From assembly GCA_021796315.1 (NCBI GenBank), contig JAJYOH010000020.1, positions 1-24,551 of the forward strand: DNA of 24,551 nt, read 5' to 3'. Position 1 is the first letter of the stretch. The number at the start of each line of letters is the position of its first letter. Position numbers and translations under genes: made by a program. Below are positions 14,292 through 23,343 of the stretch, piece after piece. The notes under the pieces are model-generated. The model was not told where the DNA came from. It did not search any database and worked only from the letters and a program-made list of their open reading frames with translations. The stretch comes from Chloroflexota bacterium (GTDB lineage: Bacteria > Chloroflexota > Anaerolineae > Anaerolineales > Villigracilaceae).

Positions 14292-16250
14292 ATGTTTTTT
14301 CCACAAGAAATGACCGAGTTGGAAATCATTGTCCCGGAGAAGGATCTGTTACCTGTCACGAATGTTTTGACGCGGCAGGGTGTTTTTCATCAGGTCGATT
14401 CCAGTTATTTGAGTTCACATGCGAACGGCAAGGTGGGGGAATCGTGGAAGGAACGCGCCTCCGCCTACGCGGCTCTCGAACGTCAGATCATGGTTACGAT
14501 GCAGGCTCTGGCCGTCGAAGACGGAACTCCGCCCGCAGATCAAGCCACGTTGATCAAGATCGAAGCGGTGCGTCCGCTTGTCGAGCAGATCGAGCAGGAT
14601 GTAAAAAATACAAACGATGAATTTACGTCCAGCAACAAAAAATTGGATGAACTTCAGAATCACATCCGCCAGTTGTTGCCGATTGCCGATATCGACGCCG
14701 ATATCAGCCTGATGCAAAATCCGCGCTATGTTTTTTCGATGCTGGGCGTGATGCCTTCTGCAAATTTTGACCGTCTCGAGACGAGCCTGTCACGCATCCC
14801 TTATGTTTTGTTGCCGTTGCAACGCGACCGCGAGAATGCCATCGTCTGGCTGACCGGCTCGAAACGCAACTCAGATATTTTGGAACGCGCGGCTCGCAGT
14901 GCATATTTGAATCCGTTCGAGTTGGCCGACTCCTATAAAGGCACACCGTCCGAAATTATCAAGTCGCTTAATAGCGCCATTGAAAATATAAAACAAAATA
15001 TCGAAAAACAAAAAGCGCGCATCTCCCAATTGCATGCGGCTTATGAACATCAACTCCAAACGTTGCTTTGGCGCGTGCGGACGAGCCGCCTGCTGGCGGA
15101 CGCCATGGGGCATTACGGCAAACTTCAATATACCTATGTTGTGGTTGGCTGGATACCAACTTCAAAATTGGAATCGCTCACGCAGGAACTTAAGCAGACA
15201 TCCAAAAATATTTTGGTGGATGGCAATCCGTCAAAACGATTGGGGATGCAGAATCAAAATATTCCCATCTCTTTGCAAAACCCCGGCATTCTCGGCGCGT
15301 TCCAGCAGCTGGTCACAACTTATGGGCGTCCGCGTTACGAGGAATTGGATCCAACTGTTTTGATGGCGATCACCTTCCCTTTGCTGTTCGGCGCGATGTT
15401 CGGCGACGTCGGTCATGGACTCGTGCTGGCATTGTTCGGCTTGCTTTTGGCGAGTCGCCGCGTTCCCGCGTTGCGCAGCATGGGCGGGCTTGGAACTGTC
15501 GTCGCCGCTTGTGGATTTTCCGCGACCCTGTTCGGTTTTCTTTACGGCAGCATCTTCGGATATGAAGATGTGTTGAAGGCCATCTGGCTTCAGCCGATTC
15601 ATCACATCACCCAAATTTTGGCGATTGCAGTCGGCGGCGGGATCATTCTCCTCAGTCTGGGATTCCTGCTCAACATCCACAATGCGTGGCGCGCACGCGA
15701 TTGGGCGCGTCTTTTCTTTGACCCGAACGGGGTGGCCGGTCTGACGCTTTACTGGTCGCTGTTGGGATTTGCCGCCGCAAGCCTGGTGCACGGTTTCCCG
15801 ATTCCAAAATCAGTGTTCATCGTTCTCGCCGTCATCGGCGGAGTGGCCGTGATGTTCTCGGAATTCTTCAAGCATCTCGTCGAAGGACATCGTCCGTTGA
15901 TCGAAGGCGGCATCGGCATGTTCCTCTTCCAATCGGCGGTTGAACTCTTCGAGAAGTTGATCAGCTTCCTGAGTAACAGTCTGTCTTATGTGCGTGTCGG
16001 CGCGTTCGCGGTGGCACATGCAGGTTTGAGTTCAGCCATCTTTATTCTGGCGGCTCTGGTTGGAACAGAGAAAGGCGCGGGGTACTGGATCGTGATAGTT
16101 CTCGGAAATCTATTCATTGTGGGTTTTGAAGGATTGATCGTCGGCATTCAAACCATGCGTCTGGAATATTACGAGTTTTTCAGCAAATTCTTCATAGGAG
16201 GTGGAATGCCGTATGCGCCTTTGACTCCTCTTCCAACCGGAGAAGATTAG
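14292..16250 (+). CDS. V/A-type ATPase subunit I (a-like, proton channel)
   Basis: The 652-residue protein has a soluble N-terminal half with coiled-coil stretches (about residues 85-120 and 225-260) that binds the peripheral stalks. A C-terminal half of about seven or eight membrane helices starts near residue 355. The blocks FGAMFGDVGHGLVLALFGLLLASRR, FLYGSIFGYED and SLSYVRVGAFAVAHAGLSSAIF are family signatures. R568 in SYVRV is the expected essential arginine facing the ring carboxylate. ATG 14292 has GGAGG at 14283-14287. Length and domain order are those of bacterial and archaeal NtpI/AtpI. Confidence 0.96.
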   Translation: MFFPQEMTELEIIVPEKDLLPVTNVLTRQGVFHQVDSSYLSSHANGKVGESWKERASAYAALERQIMVTMQALAVEDGTPPADQATLIKIEAVRPLVEQIEQDVKNTNDEFTSSNKKLDELQNHIRQLLPIADIDADISLMQNPRYVFSMLGVMPSANFDRLETSLSRIPYVLLPLQRDRENAIVWLTGSKRNSDILERAARSAYLNPFELADSYKGTPSEIIKSLNSAIENIKQNIEKQKARISQLHAAYEHQLQTLLWRVRTSRLLADAMGHYGKLQYTYVVVGWIPTSKLESLTQELKQTSKNILVDGNPSKRLGMQNQNIPISLQNPGILGAFQQLVTTYGRPRYEELDPTVLMAITFPLLFGAMFGDVGHGLVLALFGLLLASRRVPALRSMGGLGTVVAACGFSATLFGFLYGSIFGYEDVLKAIWLQPIHHITQILAIAVGGGIILLSLGFLLNIHNAWRARDWARLFFDPNGVAGLTLYWSLLGFAAASLVHGFPIPKSVFIVLAVIGGVAVMFSEFFKHLVEGHRPLIEGGIGMFLFQSAVELFEKLISFLSNSLSYVRVGAFAVAHAGLSSAIFILAALVGTEKGAGYWIVIVLGNLFIVGFEGLIVGIQTMRLEYYEFFSKFFIGGGMPYAPLTPLPTGED

Positions 16251-16351
16251 GAGAAGTGATCGTCATCTTTTCACCAGAGACTTTTATAGACAGAAACCGC
16301 TGAATTGAAAACCTAAGACAAATCAAAAAATAAAGAGGAGATTTTTTTGCC

Positions 16352-16795
16352 ATGTTGAAAATCGTTGTTGGAATATTTGCAAGCATCATACCGATGATCC
16401 CGGTGATGGTTTATTTTTTGTATCGGCGCACGGATAACCCTGTTTATGTCACGAAGAATTTGCTGGTTGGAATGAAAGTGTTCAATCTTGTTATCGCGTT
16501 GATGGCGGTTGGTCTCGGAGTTGTCTGGCTGGCGTCCCCATCGTCAGTGTTTGCCGCAGGTTTATTGCCGCAAGCCGCAACCGGCGGCGATCCTTATGCG
16601 TCGCTGGCGGCGGCCATTTCAACGGGACTGGCAACAGTCGGCGCTGGAATCGCCGTGAGCGGGACCGGCGCGGCGGCGGTCGGAGCGATTGCAGAAAAGC
16701 CTGAAGCGTTTGGCCGCTCGTTGATCTTCGTCGGTCTTGCCGAAGGCATTGCGATCTATGGTCTGATCATCGCCTTCCTTGTTTTGAACCGATAG
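16352..16795 (+). CDS. V/A-type ATPase proteolipid subunit K (c-ring)
   Basis: Subunit K forms the rotating membrane ring that carries the ions. The C-terminal half is a normal c-type hairpin: AAAISTGLATVGAGIAVSGTG, the loop GAIAEKPEAFGR, and FVGLAEGIAIYGLIIAFLVL with the ion-binding E131. The helix-1 position that holds Gln in sodium-binding rings appears to be Val here, so protons are the likelier ion (inference). The N-terminal 70 residues are odd: two extra hydrophobic segments (about 3-24 and 44-63) that do not look like a c hairpin. The second ends in a SPSSVFAAG-like stretch that could be a cleavage site. The result is a 147-residue protein, longer than the usual 70-100-residue single-hairpin type. 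ATG 16352 has GAGGAG (16335-16340) 11 nt upstream. Confidence 0.92.
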   Translation: MLKIVVGIFASIIPMIPVMVYFLYRRTDNPVYVTKNLLVGMKVFNLVIALMAVGLGVVWLASPSSVFAAGLLPQAATGGDPYASLAAAISTGLATVGAGIAVSGTGAAAVGAIAEKPEAFGRSLIFVGLAEGIAIYGLIIAFLVLNR

Positions 16796-16802
16796 GGATC
16801 GA

Positions 16803-17108
16803 ATGAAGATCCAAGTGATCGGAAATGAAGAAGCCGTTCTCGGTTTCTCATTGGTCGGAGTCCATGGCAAGGCGGTGAAGTCCGCCGCTGAAGTTAATCA
16901 GGCGCTCGATGAAGCTTTGGCAAATGCCGAGGCGGGCATCGTGCTGGTGACCCAGGATGTGGCGAAGCTCATCGAAGCCCGCATGGACTATCTTAAATTG
17001 CGAAGCACGGTTCCGCTGGTCGTTGAAATCCCCGGACCGGAAGGCGTGGGAGCGGACCAGCCGACTCTCAATGAGATCGTGCTTCGAGCCATCGGTGTAA
17101 AGTTCTAG
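16803..17108 (+). CDS. V/A-type ATPase subunit F
   Basis: Subunit F sits on the central shaft with D and helps to control coupling. The 101-residue length is normal. The N-terminus MKIQVIGNEEAVLGFSLVGV is the family signature, followed by GIVLVTQDVAKLIEARMD and PLVVEIPGPEG, a Rossmann-like alpha/beta layout. It begins 7 nt after the K gene; the GGGATCGA sequence before it gives a weak ribosome binding site. Gene order K-F-E is common in these operons. Confidence 0.95.
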   Translation: MKIQVIGNEEAVLGFSLVGVHGKAVKSAAEVNQALDEALANAEAGIVLVTQDVAKLIEARMDYLKLRSTVPLVVEIPGPEGVGADQPTLNEIVLRAIGVKF

Positions 17109-17164
17109 ATAATTTTCTTTCAACAAATTAATTGTTGGGAGAGATTGGATTGGGATGTTTACTC

Positions 17165-17785
17165 ATGAAATCGACGGATGAAGATGTCAAGGTGCTATCC
17201 CGCGCGGTATTAAGCGATGCACACACGGATGCGGAAGAAAGTTTGACAAATGCCAAAGTCAAGGCTGAAGAAATTCGCAAACAGGCGATGGATCAAGCTG
17301 CGGAAGAGCGTTCTCGGATTTTAGAGCGGGCCTCTGCCGAGGCGGATCGCGTTCGCAGTCAGGCAGTGGCGACGACTCAGTTGAAGGCGCGCACCATGCA
17401 ATTGGAGCAGCGCGAAAAACTTCTCGAAAATGTTTTCAGTACTGCTCAACAAAGATTGTCCACTATTCAAAAAAGCACGGATTATGAAAAGACCGCGCAT
17501 TTACTTTTGCGTGAAGCCCTGGTTCAACTCGGCGCGAAAAAAGCCATCGTGCGAGCGGACGAAACCTCGCGCAAATTTTTCACATCCGGTGTGATCGAGC
17601 AGGCTGCAAAAGATTTGGGAATGCAGGTGACTCTTGGCGATGCGCTCAGGCAGGGCGCTGGCGTGATCGTCGAAACAGAAGATGGTCATCGTCAATATGA
17701 CAACACACTCGAGACCCGGCTCGGACGAATGCAGGACACTCTCCGCTCTCCAGTTCATCACATCCTGATGGGAGAATCTTTATGA
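17165..17785 (+). CDS. V/A-type ATPase peripheral-stalk subunit E
   Basis: Subunit E pairs with G/H to form the peripheral stalk, and its globular C-terminal domain contacts the catalytic head. The N-terminal 100 residues are a long charged helix (ALTNAKVKAEEIRKQA-like, then EERSRILERASAEADRVRSQAV). The C-terminal domain includes LREALVQLGAKKAIVRADE and GAGVIVETEDGHRQYDNTLETRL, the usual E-subunit end. The start is unsure. ATG 17165 gives 206 residues but lacks a good ribosome binding site. A TTG at 17150 is 6 nt after GGGAGAG (17137-17143) and would add MGCLL, while TTG 17132 is possible but unsupported. It overlaps subunit A by 4 bp. Confidence 0.9.
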   Translation: MKSTDEDVKVLSRAVLSDAHTDAEESLTNAKVKAEEIRKQAMDQAAEERSRILERASAEADRVRSQAVATTQLKARTMQLEQREKLLENVFSTAQQRLSTIQKSTDYEKTAHLLLREALVQLGAKKAIVRADETSRKFFTSGVIEQAAKDLGMQVTLGDALRQGAGVIVETEDGHRQYDNTLETRLGRMQDTLRSPVHHILMGESL

Positions 17786-19548
17786 GCGAACAGATCGGAA
17801 GAGTCACATGGATCAACGGGCCGGTTGTCCGCGCCCAGGGATCGCGTAACGTTAACATGCTGGATTTGGTGGAAGTGGGCGAAGATCAACTGGTCGGTGA
17901 AGTCATCGGCATGGTGGGCGACACCGTTACCATTCAAGTTTATGAAGAGACATCCGGGATGCGCCCAGGCGCGCCGGTTTACACGACGGGACTTCCGCTT
18001 TCGGTCGAACTCGGCCCGGGCTTGCTGCGCAGCATCTTTGACGGAGTCCAGCGTCCGCTTCCGGTGATCGAGATGCGCACCGGTTCATTCATCAGCCGCG
18101 GAATGCACCTTGATTCACTTTATCGAAAAGACCGCTGGAACTTCACGCCAAAATTGAAAGTCGGTGATCGAGTCAGCGGCGGGACGATCCTCGGCACCGT
18201 CCCGGAAACTGAAGCGTTGGAACATCGCGTGATGGTCCCGCCGAACGTGAGCGGCACTTTAACATGGATCGCATCGGAGATGCAATACACCATCGACGAA
18301 CCGATTGCGCGCGTGCGCACCGATGCCGGCGAACAGGAATTGACCATGTTGCAATATTGGCCTGTTCGCAAAGCGCGCCCGTATAAATCGCGCCTGGGAA
18401 AGGGCGCGCCTTTAATCACGGGACAACGCGTGCTCGATACATTTTTCCCGCTCGCAAAAGGCGGCACTGCCGCGATCCCTGGCGCGTTCGGTTCGGGCAA
18501 GACGGTCACTCAGCACAGCATCGCAAAATGGGCCGATGCACAGGTGATCGTTTACATCGGATGCGGTGAACGCGGTAACGAGATGACGGAAGTCTTGCAG
18601 GAGTTCCCGCATCTCATCGATCCGCGCAGTGGACGCCCGTTGATGGAACGCACGGTGTTGATCGCAAACACATCCAACATGCCGGTGGCCGCGCGCGAAG
18701 CCAGCATTTATACCGGCATCACCATTGCTGAATATTATCGCGACATGGGTTATCACGTTGCGTTGATGGCGGACTCGACATCCCGTTGGGCCGAGGCGCT
18801 TCGTGAAATTTCCGGACGCCTGGAAGAGTTGCCCGCTGAAGAGGGTTATCCCGCTTATCTCGCGGACCGTTTGGCGGAGTTCTACGAACGAGCGGGCGCG
18901 GTCGAAACTTTGAGCGGGCAGACCGGCTCGGTGTCCGTGATTGGCGCGGTCTCTCCTCCCGGCGGCGATTTCTCCGAACCGGTTACGCAACACACCAAAC
19001 GATTCATCCGCTGTTTCTGGGCGCTGGATAAATCGCTCGCCTCGGCGCGGCATTTTCCATCCATCAACTGGCTGGACAGTTACAGCGAATACATGGAAGA
19101 TGTGGCCGATTGGTGGCAGGGCGAAGTCGGGCAGGATTGGTACGCCCTGCGTTCACAGGCCATGGAAATATTGAGCGAAGAGAGTCGACTCTCGCAGATC
19201 GTCAAGTTGGTTGGATCAGACACATTGCCCGATGAACAAAGATTGATTTTGGAAACGGCGCGTCTGTTGCGTGAAGGATTCCTGCAACAAAGTTCATTCG
19301 ATGCGGTGGATAGTTTCTCGACGGTTCATAAACAGATTCGCATGTTGAACCTGATCCTTCATTTCCATCATCAGGCGCAAAAAGTCATCAAGCTGGGCGC
19401 GCCCATCGGCGTGATCCATGAATTGCCGGTGGTGAACACATTGATCCGCATGAAGACGGTTGTGTCCAACGATGACCTGAGCAAGTTCGACGATATTCAA
19501 AAAGACATCAACGAACAGATCAAGAAATTGGAGACGGATTATCTATGA
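17782..19548 (+). CDS. V/A-type ATPase catalytic subunit A
   Basis: Subunit A hydrolyses or makes ATP in the A3B3 head. The P-loop is GAFGSGKT with K240. The blocks [59 protein letters not shown] and [17 protein letters not shown] are complete. The non-homologous region that marks V/A-type A subunits is present between the N-terminal barrel and the P-loop (about residues 115-190). The 588-residue length is typical. ATG 17782 overlaps the E stop by 4 bp (ATGA), and the stop overlaps the B start in the same way, so E, A and B are probably translationally coupled. Confidence 0.98.
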   Translation: MSEQIGRVTWINGPVVRAQGSRNVNMLDLVEVGEDQLVGEVIGMVGDTVTIQVYEETSGMRPGAPVYTTGLPLSVELGPGLLRSIFDGVQRPLPVIEMRTGSFISRGMHLDSLYRKDRWNFTPKLKVGDRVSGGTILGTVPETEALEHRVMVPPNVSGTLTWIASEMQYTIDEPIARVRTDAGEQELTMLQYWPVRKARPYKSRLGKGAPLITGQRVLDTFFPLAKGGTAAIPGAFGSGKTVTQHSIAKWADAQVIVYIGCGERGNEMTEVLQEFPHLIDPRSGRPLMERTVLIANTSNMPVAAREASIYTGITIAEYYRDMGYHVALMADSTSRWAEALREISGRLEELPAEEGYPAYLADRLAEFYERAGAVETLSGQTGSVSVIGAVSPPGGDFSEPVTQHTKRFIRCFWALDKSLASARHFPSINWLDSYSEYMEDVADWWQGEVGQDWYALRSQAMEILSEESRLSQIVKLVGSDTLPDEQRLILETARLLREGFLQQSSFDAVDSFSTVHKQIRMLNLILHFHHQAQKVIKLGAPIGVIHELPVVNTLIRMKTVVSNDDLSKFDDIQKDINEQIKKLETDYL

Positions 19549-20972
19549 GCGAAGCGCTTGATCTTGGCGTGAATGAAGTTGTCGGTGTAAGCCGCATCGA
19601 AGGCCCGCTGGTTTTCGTCGAGGGCACGGGAAGCATCGGCTACGACGAAGTGGTTGAGATCATCGACGCGCGCGGACAGATGCGCCTTGGCCGCGTGTTG
19701 GAAGTGGGTGAGGGCGTGGCGGTGGTGGAAGTTTTCGCGGGCACGACGGGACTTTCCATCGATGGCACGCGCGCTCATTTTCTCGGCAAGCCGTTCCACA
19801 TCCCGGTGGCGGAGGAAATGCTCGGGCGAATCTTCAACGGTTTGGGCAAGCCGCTGGATGGCGGTCCCGCGCCGCTGGCCGATCGCTATGCAGATATCAA
19901 CGGCCAGCCGATCAACCCGACCGCGCGCGTTTATCCGGTTGATTACATCCAAACCGGCATCTCGACCATCGATGGTTTGAACACATTGCTGCGCGGACAA
20001 AAGCTGCCGCTCTTCTCTGGCGCAGGATTGCCGCATGATCGACTCGCGGCGCAGATCGTGCGACAGGCAACTTTAGGTGTTCCTTCCGGTCAAAAATCCG
20101 ACAAGGTCGAACAGTTCGCCATCGTGTTCGCCGCGATGGGAGTCAAGCATGACGTGGCCGCGTACTTCCGCGATTCATTTACCGATAGCGGCGCGCTGAC
20201 TCGTGTGACCATGTTTTTGAATCTCGCGGACGATCCGCCGGTCGAGCGTCTGGTGACTCCGCGCGCGGCGCTTACACTTGCAGAGTATTTAGCATTTGAG
20301 CGACAGATGCATGTGTTGGTTATTCTCACCGACATGACCAACTATTGCGAGGCCTTGCGTCAAATCTCGAACATTCGCGGTGAAGTGCCGAGTCGCAAAG
20401 GTTATCCGGGTTATTTATATAGTGACCTTGCTTCGCTTTATGAACGCACCGGACGAATCAAAACCAGCGAAGGATCGATCACTCAACTCCCGATCCTGAC
20501 CATGCCCAATGACGACATCACGCATCCCGTCCCCGACCTGACCGGCTACATCACCGAGGGCCAGATCACGCTGAATCGTGACCTCGATCATCAAGGCGTT
20601 TATCCGCCCGTTGCAGTGCTGCCCAGCCTTTCGCGTTTGATGAAGGATGGTATCGGCGATGGACGCACGCGCGCGGATCACAGCCATTGGTCGTCGCAAC
20701 TTTTTGCCGCGTACGCGCATGTGCAGGATGTGCGCGCGCTGGCATCGGTCATCGGTGAAGAAGAGCTTTCGAAAGTCGATCAGCAATATTTGAAATTCGG
20801 TCGCGCTTTTGAAAAAGATTTTGTCAATCAAGGCCTGACTGAAAACCGCACGATCGAAACCACCCTCGACATCGGCTGGCGTTTGCTTTCGATGTTACCG
20901 AAGGAAGAACTGACGCGCGTCAGCCCGGCTGAGATTCAACAATATTATACGGAGCGCCGTGACGCATCTTAA
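19545..20972 (+). CDS. V/A-type ATPase subunit B
   Basis: Subunit B is the non-catalytic nucleotide-binding partner of A. It has no Walker A loop; the corresponding site is [19 protein letters not shown], as is normal. Blocks [75 protein letters not shown] and [31 protein letters not shown] are diagnostic. The 475-residue length is normal. The start overlaps the A stop by 4 bp, and the 3' end overlaps the start of subunit D by 14 bp. Confidence 0.98.
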   Translation: MSEALDLGVNEVVGVSRIEGPLVFVEGTGSIGYDEVVEIIDARGQMRLGRVLEVGEGVAVVEVFAGTTGLSIDGTRAHFLGKPFHIPVAEEMLGRIFNGLGKPLDGGPAPLADRYADINGQPINPTARVYPVDYIQTGISTIDGLNTLLRGQKLPLFSGAGLPHDRLAAQIVRQATLGVPSGQKSDKVEQFAIVFAAMGVKHDVAAYFRDSFTDSGALTRVTMFLNLADDPPVERLVTPRAALTLAEYLAFERQMHVLVILTDMTNYCEALRQISNIRGEVPSRKGYPGYLYSDLASLYERTGRIKTSEGSITQLPILTMPNDDITHPVPDLTGYITEGQITLNRDLDHQGVYPPVAVLPSLSRLMKDGIGDGRTRADHSHWSSQLFAAYAHVQDVRALASVIGEEELSKVDQQYLKFGRAFEKDFVNQGLTENRTIETTLDIGWRLLSMLPKEELTRVSPAEIQQYYTERRDAS

Positions 20973-21624
20973 CATTCCGCCCACTCGCAGCAACCTGCTG
21001 CGCATGAAACAGGAACTGCAATTTGCCCGCGAGGGTTATGAGATCCTGGATCGTAAGCGTGAGGTGCTGACCACCGAACTGATCCGCATGGCTCATGATG
21101 CCGGGGCGTTGCAGGAGAAAGTGTGGAAGCTGTTGGAGACGGCTTATCTTGCGCTCGAGCAGGCAAAGCTGACCATGGGTGAAGATCACGTTGCGTGGGC
21201 CGCGCTGGCGATGAGTCAGACCGTGGATGTTCAACTTAAATTTCGAGGCGTGATGGGCGTCCCGATTCCTGTGGTCGAATCGCGCGGCGCTCCGCTCGAA
21301 ATGACGTACAGCATGGGCGATACGAGCGCAACTTTGGATGAAGCCAGCGCCGCTTTCCGCGGAGTCTTGAATCTCATCCCGGAGCTTTCGCAATTGATGA
21401 CGGCTGTGTGGAGGCTGGCTGGCGAATTACGCAAGACCCAGCGCCGGGTCAAGGCCTTGCAATATATTTTTATTCCCGAATATGAAGAGACGGTGCTCTT
21501 CATTAAAAGCGCGCTTGAAGAGCGTGAGCGCGAGGAAACCTTCCGCTTGAAATGGCTGAAGACCAAGATGGCAAAGAAGGCCGCTGCAAAAGAACAGGAG
21601 CCTGTGTTGGAAGAGATGGTTTGA
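20959..21624 (+). CDS. V/A-type ATPase central-stalk subunit D
   Basis: Subunit D is the rotor shaft inside the A3B3 head, a long antiparallel coiled coil. The N-terminal motif [33 protein letters not shown] is the family signature, and the C-terminal helix [32 protein letters not shown] completes the pair. The start is GTG 20959 with GGAG (20951-20954) just upstream, within the end of subunit B. Length is 221 residues. It is the last gene of the ATPase operon; a hairpin-forming repeat begins 10 nt after the stop. Confidence 0.96.
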   Translation: MTHLNIPPTRSNLLRMKQELQFAREGYEILDRKREVLTTELIRMAHDAGALQEKVWKLLETAYLALEQAKLTMGEDHVAWAALAMSQTVDVQLKFRGVMGVPIPVVESRGAPLEMTYSMGDTSATLDEASAAFRGVLNLIPELSQLMTAVWRLAGELRKTQRRVKALQYIFIPEYEETVLFIKSALEEREREETFRLKWLKTKMAKKAAAKEQEPVLEEMV

Positions 21625-21633
21625 TGAAGATAA

Positions 21634-21735
21634 TGTCATTGCGAGCGATGGTCGAGACGCAAGCAGTCGAGACCGAGCGAAGCAATCCCGTTTTTATTGG
21701 AGATTGCTTCGGGGAAATTCACCCTCGCAATGACG
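21634..21735. repeat. GTCATTGCGAG-type inverted-repeat element after the ATPase operon
   Basis: Outer ends TGTCATTGCGAG (21634-21645) and CTCGCAATGAC (21724-21734) are inverted. The inner arms GCGAAGCAATC and GATTGCTTCG are also inverted. It is the second copy of the family found after hemB (2745-2921), without the long GC-rich core. It can fold into a large hairpin and might end transcription of the ATPase operon. Confidence 0.85.
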
Positions 21736-21766
21736 TGAAAGAATAATTCGTGGCAGAGGTGATGTA

Positions 21767-22417
21767 ATGGAAATTGGCATCCTGGGTACAGGAATGGTTG
21801 GACGGACGATCGGTTCCAAACTGATTCAGCTTGGACACGATGTTTTCATGGGTGCGCGCGATGCGGATAATCCAAAGGCGATTGCCTGGGCCAAGGAGGA
21901 AGGCCAGCGCGCTTTATACGGGACCTTTACGAACGCCGCGGCTTTCGGAGAGATTGTTTTTAACTGCACTTTGGGTTCAGCCTCGCTGGAGGTTTTGCGT
22001 CAGGCCGGGGCTGACAACTTGAAGGGCAAGATTTTGATCGATACGTCGAACCCCATTGACTATTCATCGAAGGATGATCTGCTTCTTTCGGTTTGCAACG
22101 GCGATTCATTGGGCGAACAGATCCAAAAGGCTTTCCCTGAAACATTTGTGATAAAGACCCTGAACACCATGAACTGCAACATGATGGTCGAGCCGACAAA
22201 GCTCCCGGAGCGGACGGATGTATTCGTCAGCGGGAATGACATCGAGGCCAAAACCAAAGTCATTGGCATTTTGCGCGATTGGTTTGGCTGGCGTTCAGTG
22301 ATCGATCTGGGCGACATTACCACCTCGCGCGGTGTGGAGATGCTGCTCCCGCTTTGGTTCGACCTGCGGCGCATTATTCCGTCTGATCGATTCAATATCA
22401 GAGTCGTGAAATCGTAG
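21767..22417 (+). CDS. NADP oxidoreductase, F420-dependent-reductase-like dinucleotide-binding protein
   Basis: The 216-residue protein starts with a Rossmann dinucleotide-binding motif (IGILGTGMVGRTIGSKLIQLGHDVFMGAR). The following blocks IVFNCTLGSASLEVL, GKILIDTSNPIDY and VIKTLNTMNCNMMVEPTKL are typical of the F420/NADP oxidoreductase family (YebT-independent, COG2085-like). The arginine in GARD after strand 2 fits NADP preference. The substrate is not known; some family members reduce F420, but no F420 genes are here. ATG 21767 is preceded by GAGGTGAT (21756-21763). It follows a repeat element and is separate from the ATPase operon. Confidence 0.88.
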   Translation: MEIGILGTGMVGRTIGSKLIQLGHDVFMGARDADNPKAIAWAKEEGQRALYGTFTNAAAFGEIVFNCTLGSASLEVLRQAGADNLKGKILIDTSNPIDYSSKDDLLLSVCNGDSLGEQIQKAFPETFVIKTLNTMNCNMMVEPTKLPERTDVFVSGNDIEAKTKVIGILRDWFGWRSVIDLGDITTSRGVEMLLPLWFDLRRIIPSDRFNIRVVKS

Positions 22418-22451
22418 TTTGTGTTTATCGAAAGAGACACAGGAGGTACGA

Positions 22452-22730
22452 ATGAGTTCGCTTGCGAACATGAAAGTCCAAATTGTTGAGATGGAAAGCC
22501 GGAAGGAAAAACTGGCCACAGAGATGAACAAAGCCGGTAAGCAGTACAAGTTCAGCCTGTGGGCTGTAGTGATAGGGGTATTTCTAATTCCGCTTTATGG
22601 GATCGGGCTTATTCCCATTGCCGCAGGCGGGTTGACGGCTTTTATCAACGCTGATAAGCGCACCAAATATCGGGACGAGTTGGAAAACCTGGACGCCAAA
22701 ATAAACAAGTTGAATTCATCCATGGCATAG
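22452..22730 (+). CDS. Small membrane protein with flanking coiled coils, function unknown
   Basis: The 92-residue product has an N-terminal charged helix (MKVQIVEMESRKEKLATEMNKAG), a central hydrophobic hairpin (about residues 37-66, with a Pro-Leu-Tyr-Gly turn) and a C-terminal charged helix (KYRDELENLDAKINKLNSSMA). ATG 22452 has a perfect AGGAGG (22441-22446) 5 nt upstream, so it is very likely expressed; an in-frame TTG at 22419 is not needed. No family is recognised. It lies 34 nt after the oxidoreductase gene and could be co-transcribed with it. Confidence 0.7.
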   Translation: MSSLANMKVQIVEMESRKEKLATEMNKAGKQYKFSLWAVVIGVFLIPLYGIGLIPIAAGGLTAFINADKRTKYRDELENLDAKINKLNSSMA

Positions 22731-22779
22731 CAGGTTCTCGGTTTAGTCTAAAATTCAACTAATCATCGGTGATGGAATA

Positions 22780-23022
22780 TCACTTCGCGGCATTTCCCCT
22801 GCAATCTTTTGAACTCCAGGTGGGGTGGATTGATTTCCAGTTCGCGACAGTTTGCCCCAATTTATTCACGGTATCCTGCCATGCGCTTTGCGGATCTGCG
22901 CCCAGCGCAATTTGTTGAAGCATCGTATTGATGACCACGCGTTCGATGTCGTCGAGTCGGTCTTTGACTTGCGGATGCAAAATCATGGCGCACTCGGCGG
23001 GAAAGGAAACTTTGAATAACAC
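22780..23022 (-). pseudogene. Fragment resembling the C-terminus of an ABC solute-binding protein
   Basis: The 80-codon frame contains [20 protein letters not shown] and [20 protein letters not shown]. These resemble the C-terminal helices of extracellular solute-binding proteins (polar helix, QxALGxxxPxxAW, then a final helix). There is no methionine start with a ribosome binding site, no signal peptide, and the upstream sequence breaks off into unrelated DNA. I read it as a truncated remnant; the family call is tentative. It lies next to another gene fragment. Confidence 0.4.
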
Positions 23023-23042
23023 GTTTCCATGACATAAGAATT

Positions 23043-23310
23043 ATGTGGGCGTTGAAATTTAAACGGCTGGCCTTTGAACGACACATCATAATTGGACTTC
23101 TGCTCATCGCATCGCTCGTAGCCATCGCCGTGCGCCGCTTTCGGATTCCATCTCAACCTGACCGAACTGCGCCGCAACCTGTCGGCCATTGTTCTGCTGG
23201 CCGTGCCCGGCGTGATCCTGACCACCCTGATCGTGGGCGGCATCCTGTCCCTGGTCACTCCATTGGGATTGCCGCTGGCAATGGTTTTTGGCGCGCCTGG
23301 TAATAAATGA
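23043..23310 (+). pseudogene. Truncated, frameshifted N-terminal fragment of a CPA1 Na+/H+ antiporter
   Basis: The first frame gives ERHIIIGLLLIASLVAIAVRRFRIP, the usual first helix of NhaP-type antiporters. After about 23150 a different frame carries HLNLTELRRNLSAIVLLAVP then GVILTTLIVGGILSLVTPLG and LPLAMVFGA, the region that normally follows some 50 residues later. So an internal deletion has joined two parts and changed the frame. The sequence then stops at GAPGNK, just before the catalytic SATDP block expected in intact members, at a 19-bp palindrome. It cannot make a working transporter. An intact but different (CPA2) antiporter lies close by on the other strand. Confidence 0.75.
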
Positions 23311-23343
23311 TGTCCAGCAATTCGATTGCTGGACATCATTTAT
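23303..23343. terminator. Perfect 19-bp inverted repeat, possible terminator or element end
   Basis: Arms 23303-23321 and 23325-23343 (ATAAATGATGTCCAGCAAT and its exact complement) enclose a 3-nt loop. The right arm covers the stop codon (23336-23338) of the minus-strand PII-like gene, so it could end that transcript. There is no long T-run, which weakens the terminator call. It also sits exactly where the antiporter fragment breaks off. Confidence 0.6.

Noticed and set aside
15231..15791. Minus-strand open frame of 186 codons
   Set aside because: It is antisense to the membrane half of subunit I; its Gln/Glu/Arg/His-rich composition is typical of a shadow frame.
16352..16795. Sodium-translocating ATPase
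   Set aside because: The glutamine ligand in helix 1 of subunit K appears absent and the residue after the glutamate is Gly, so a sodium site is not supported.
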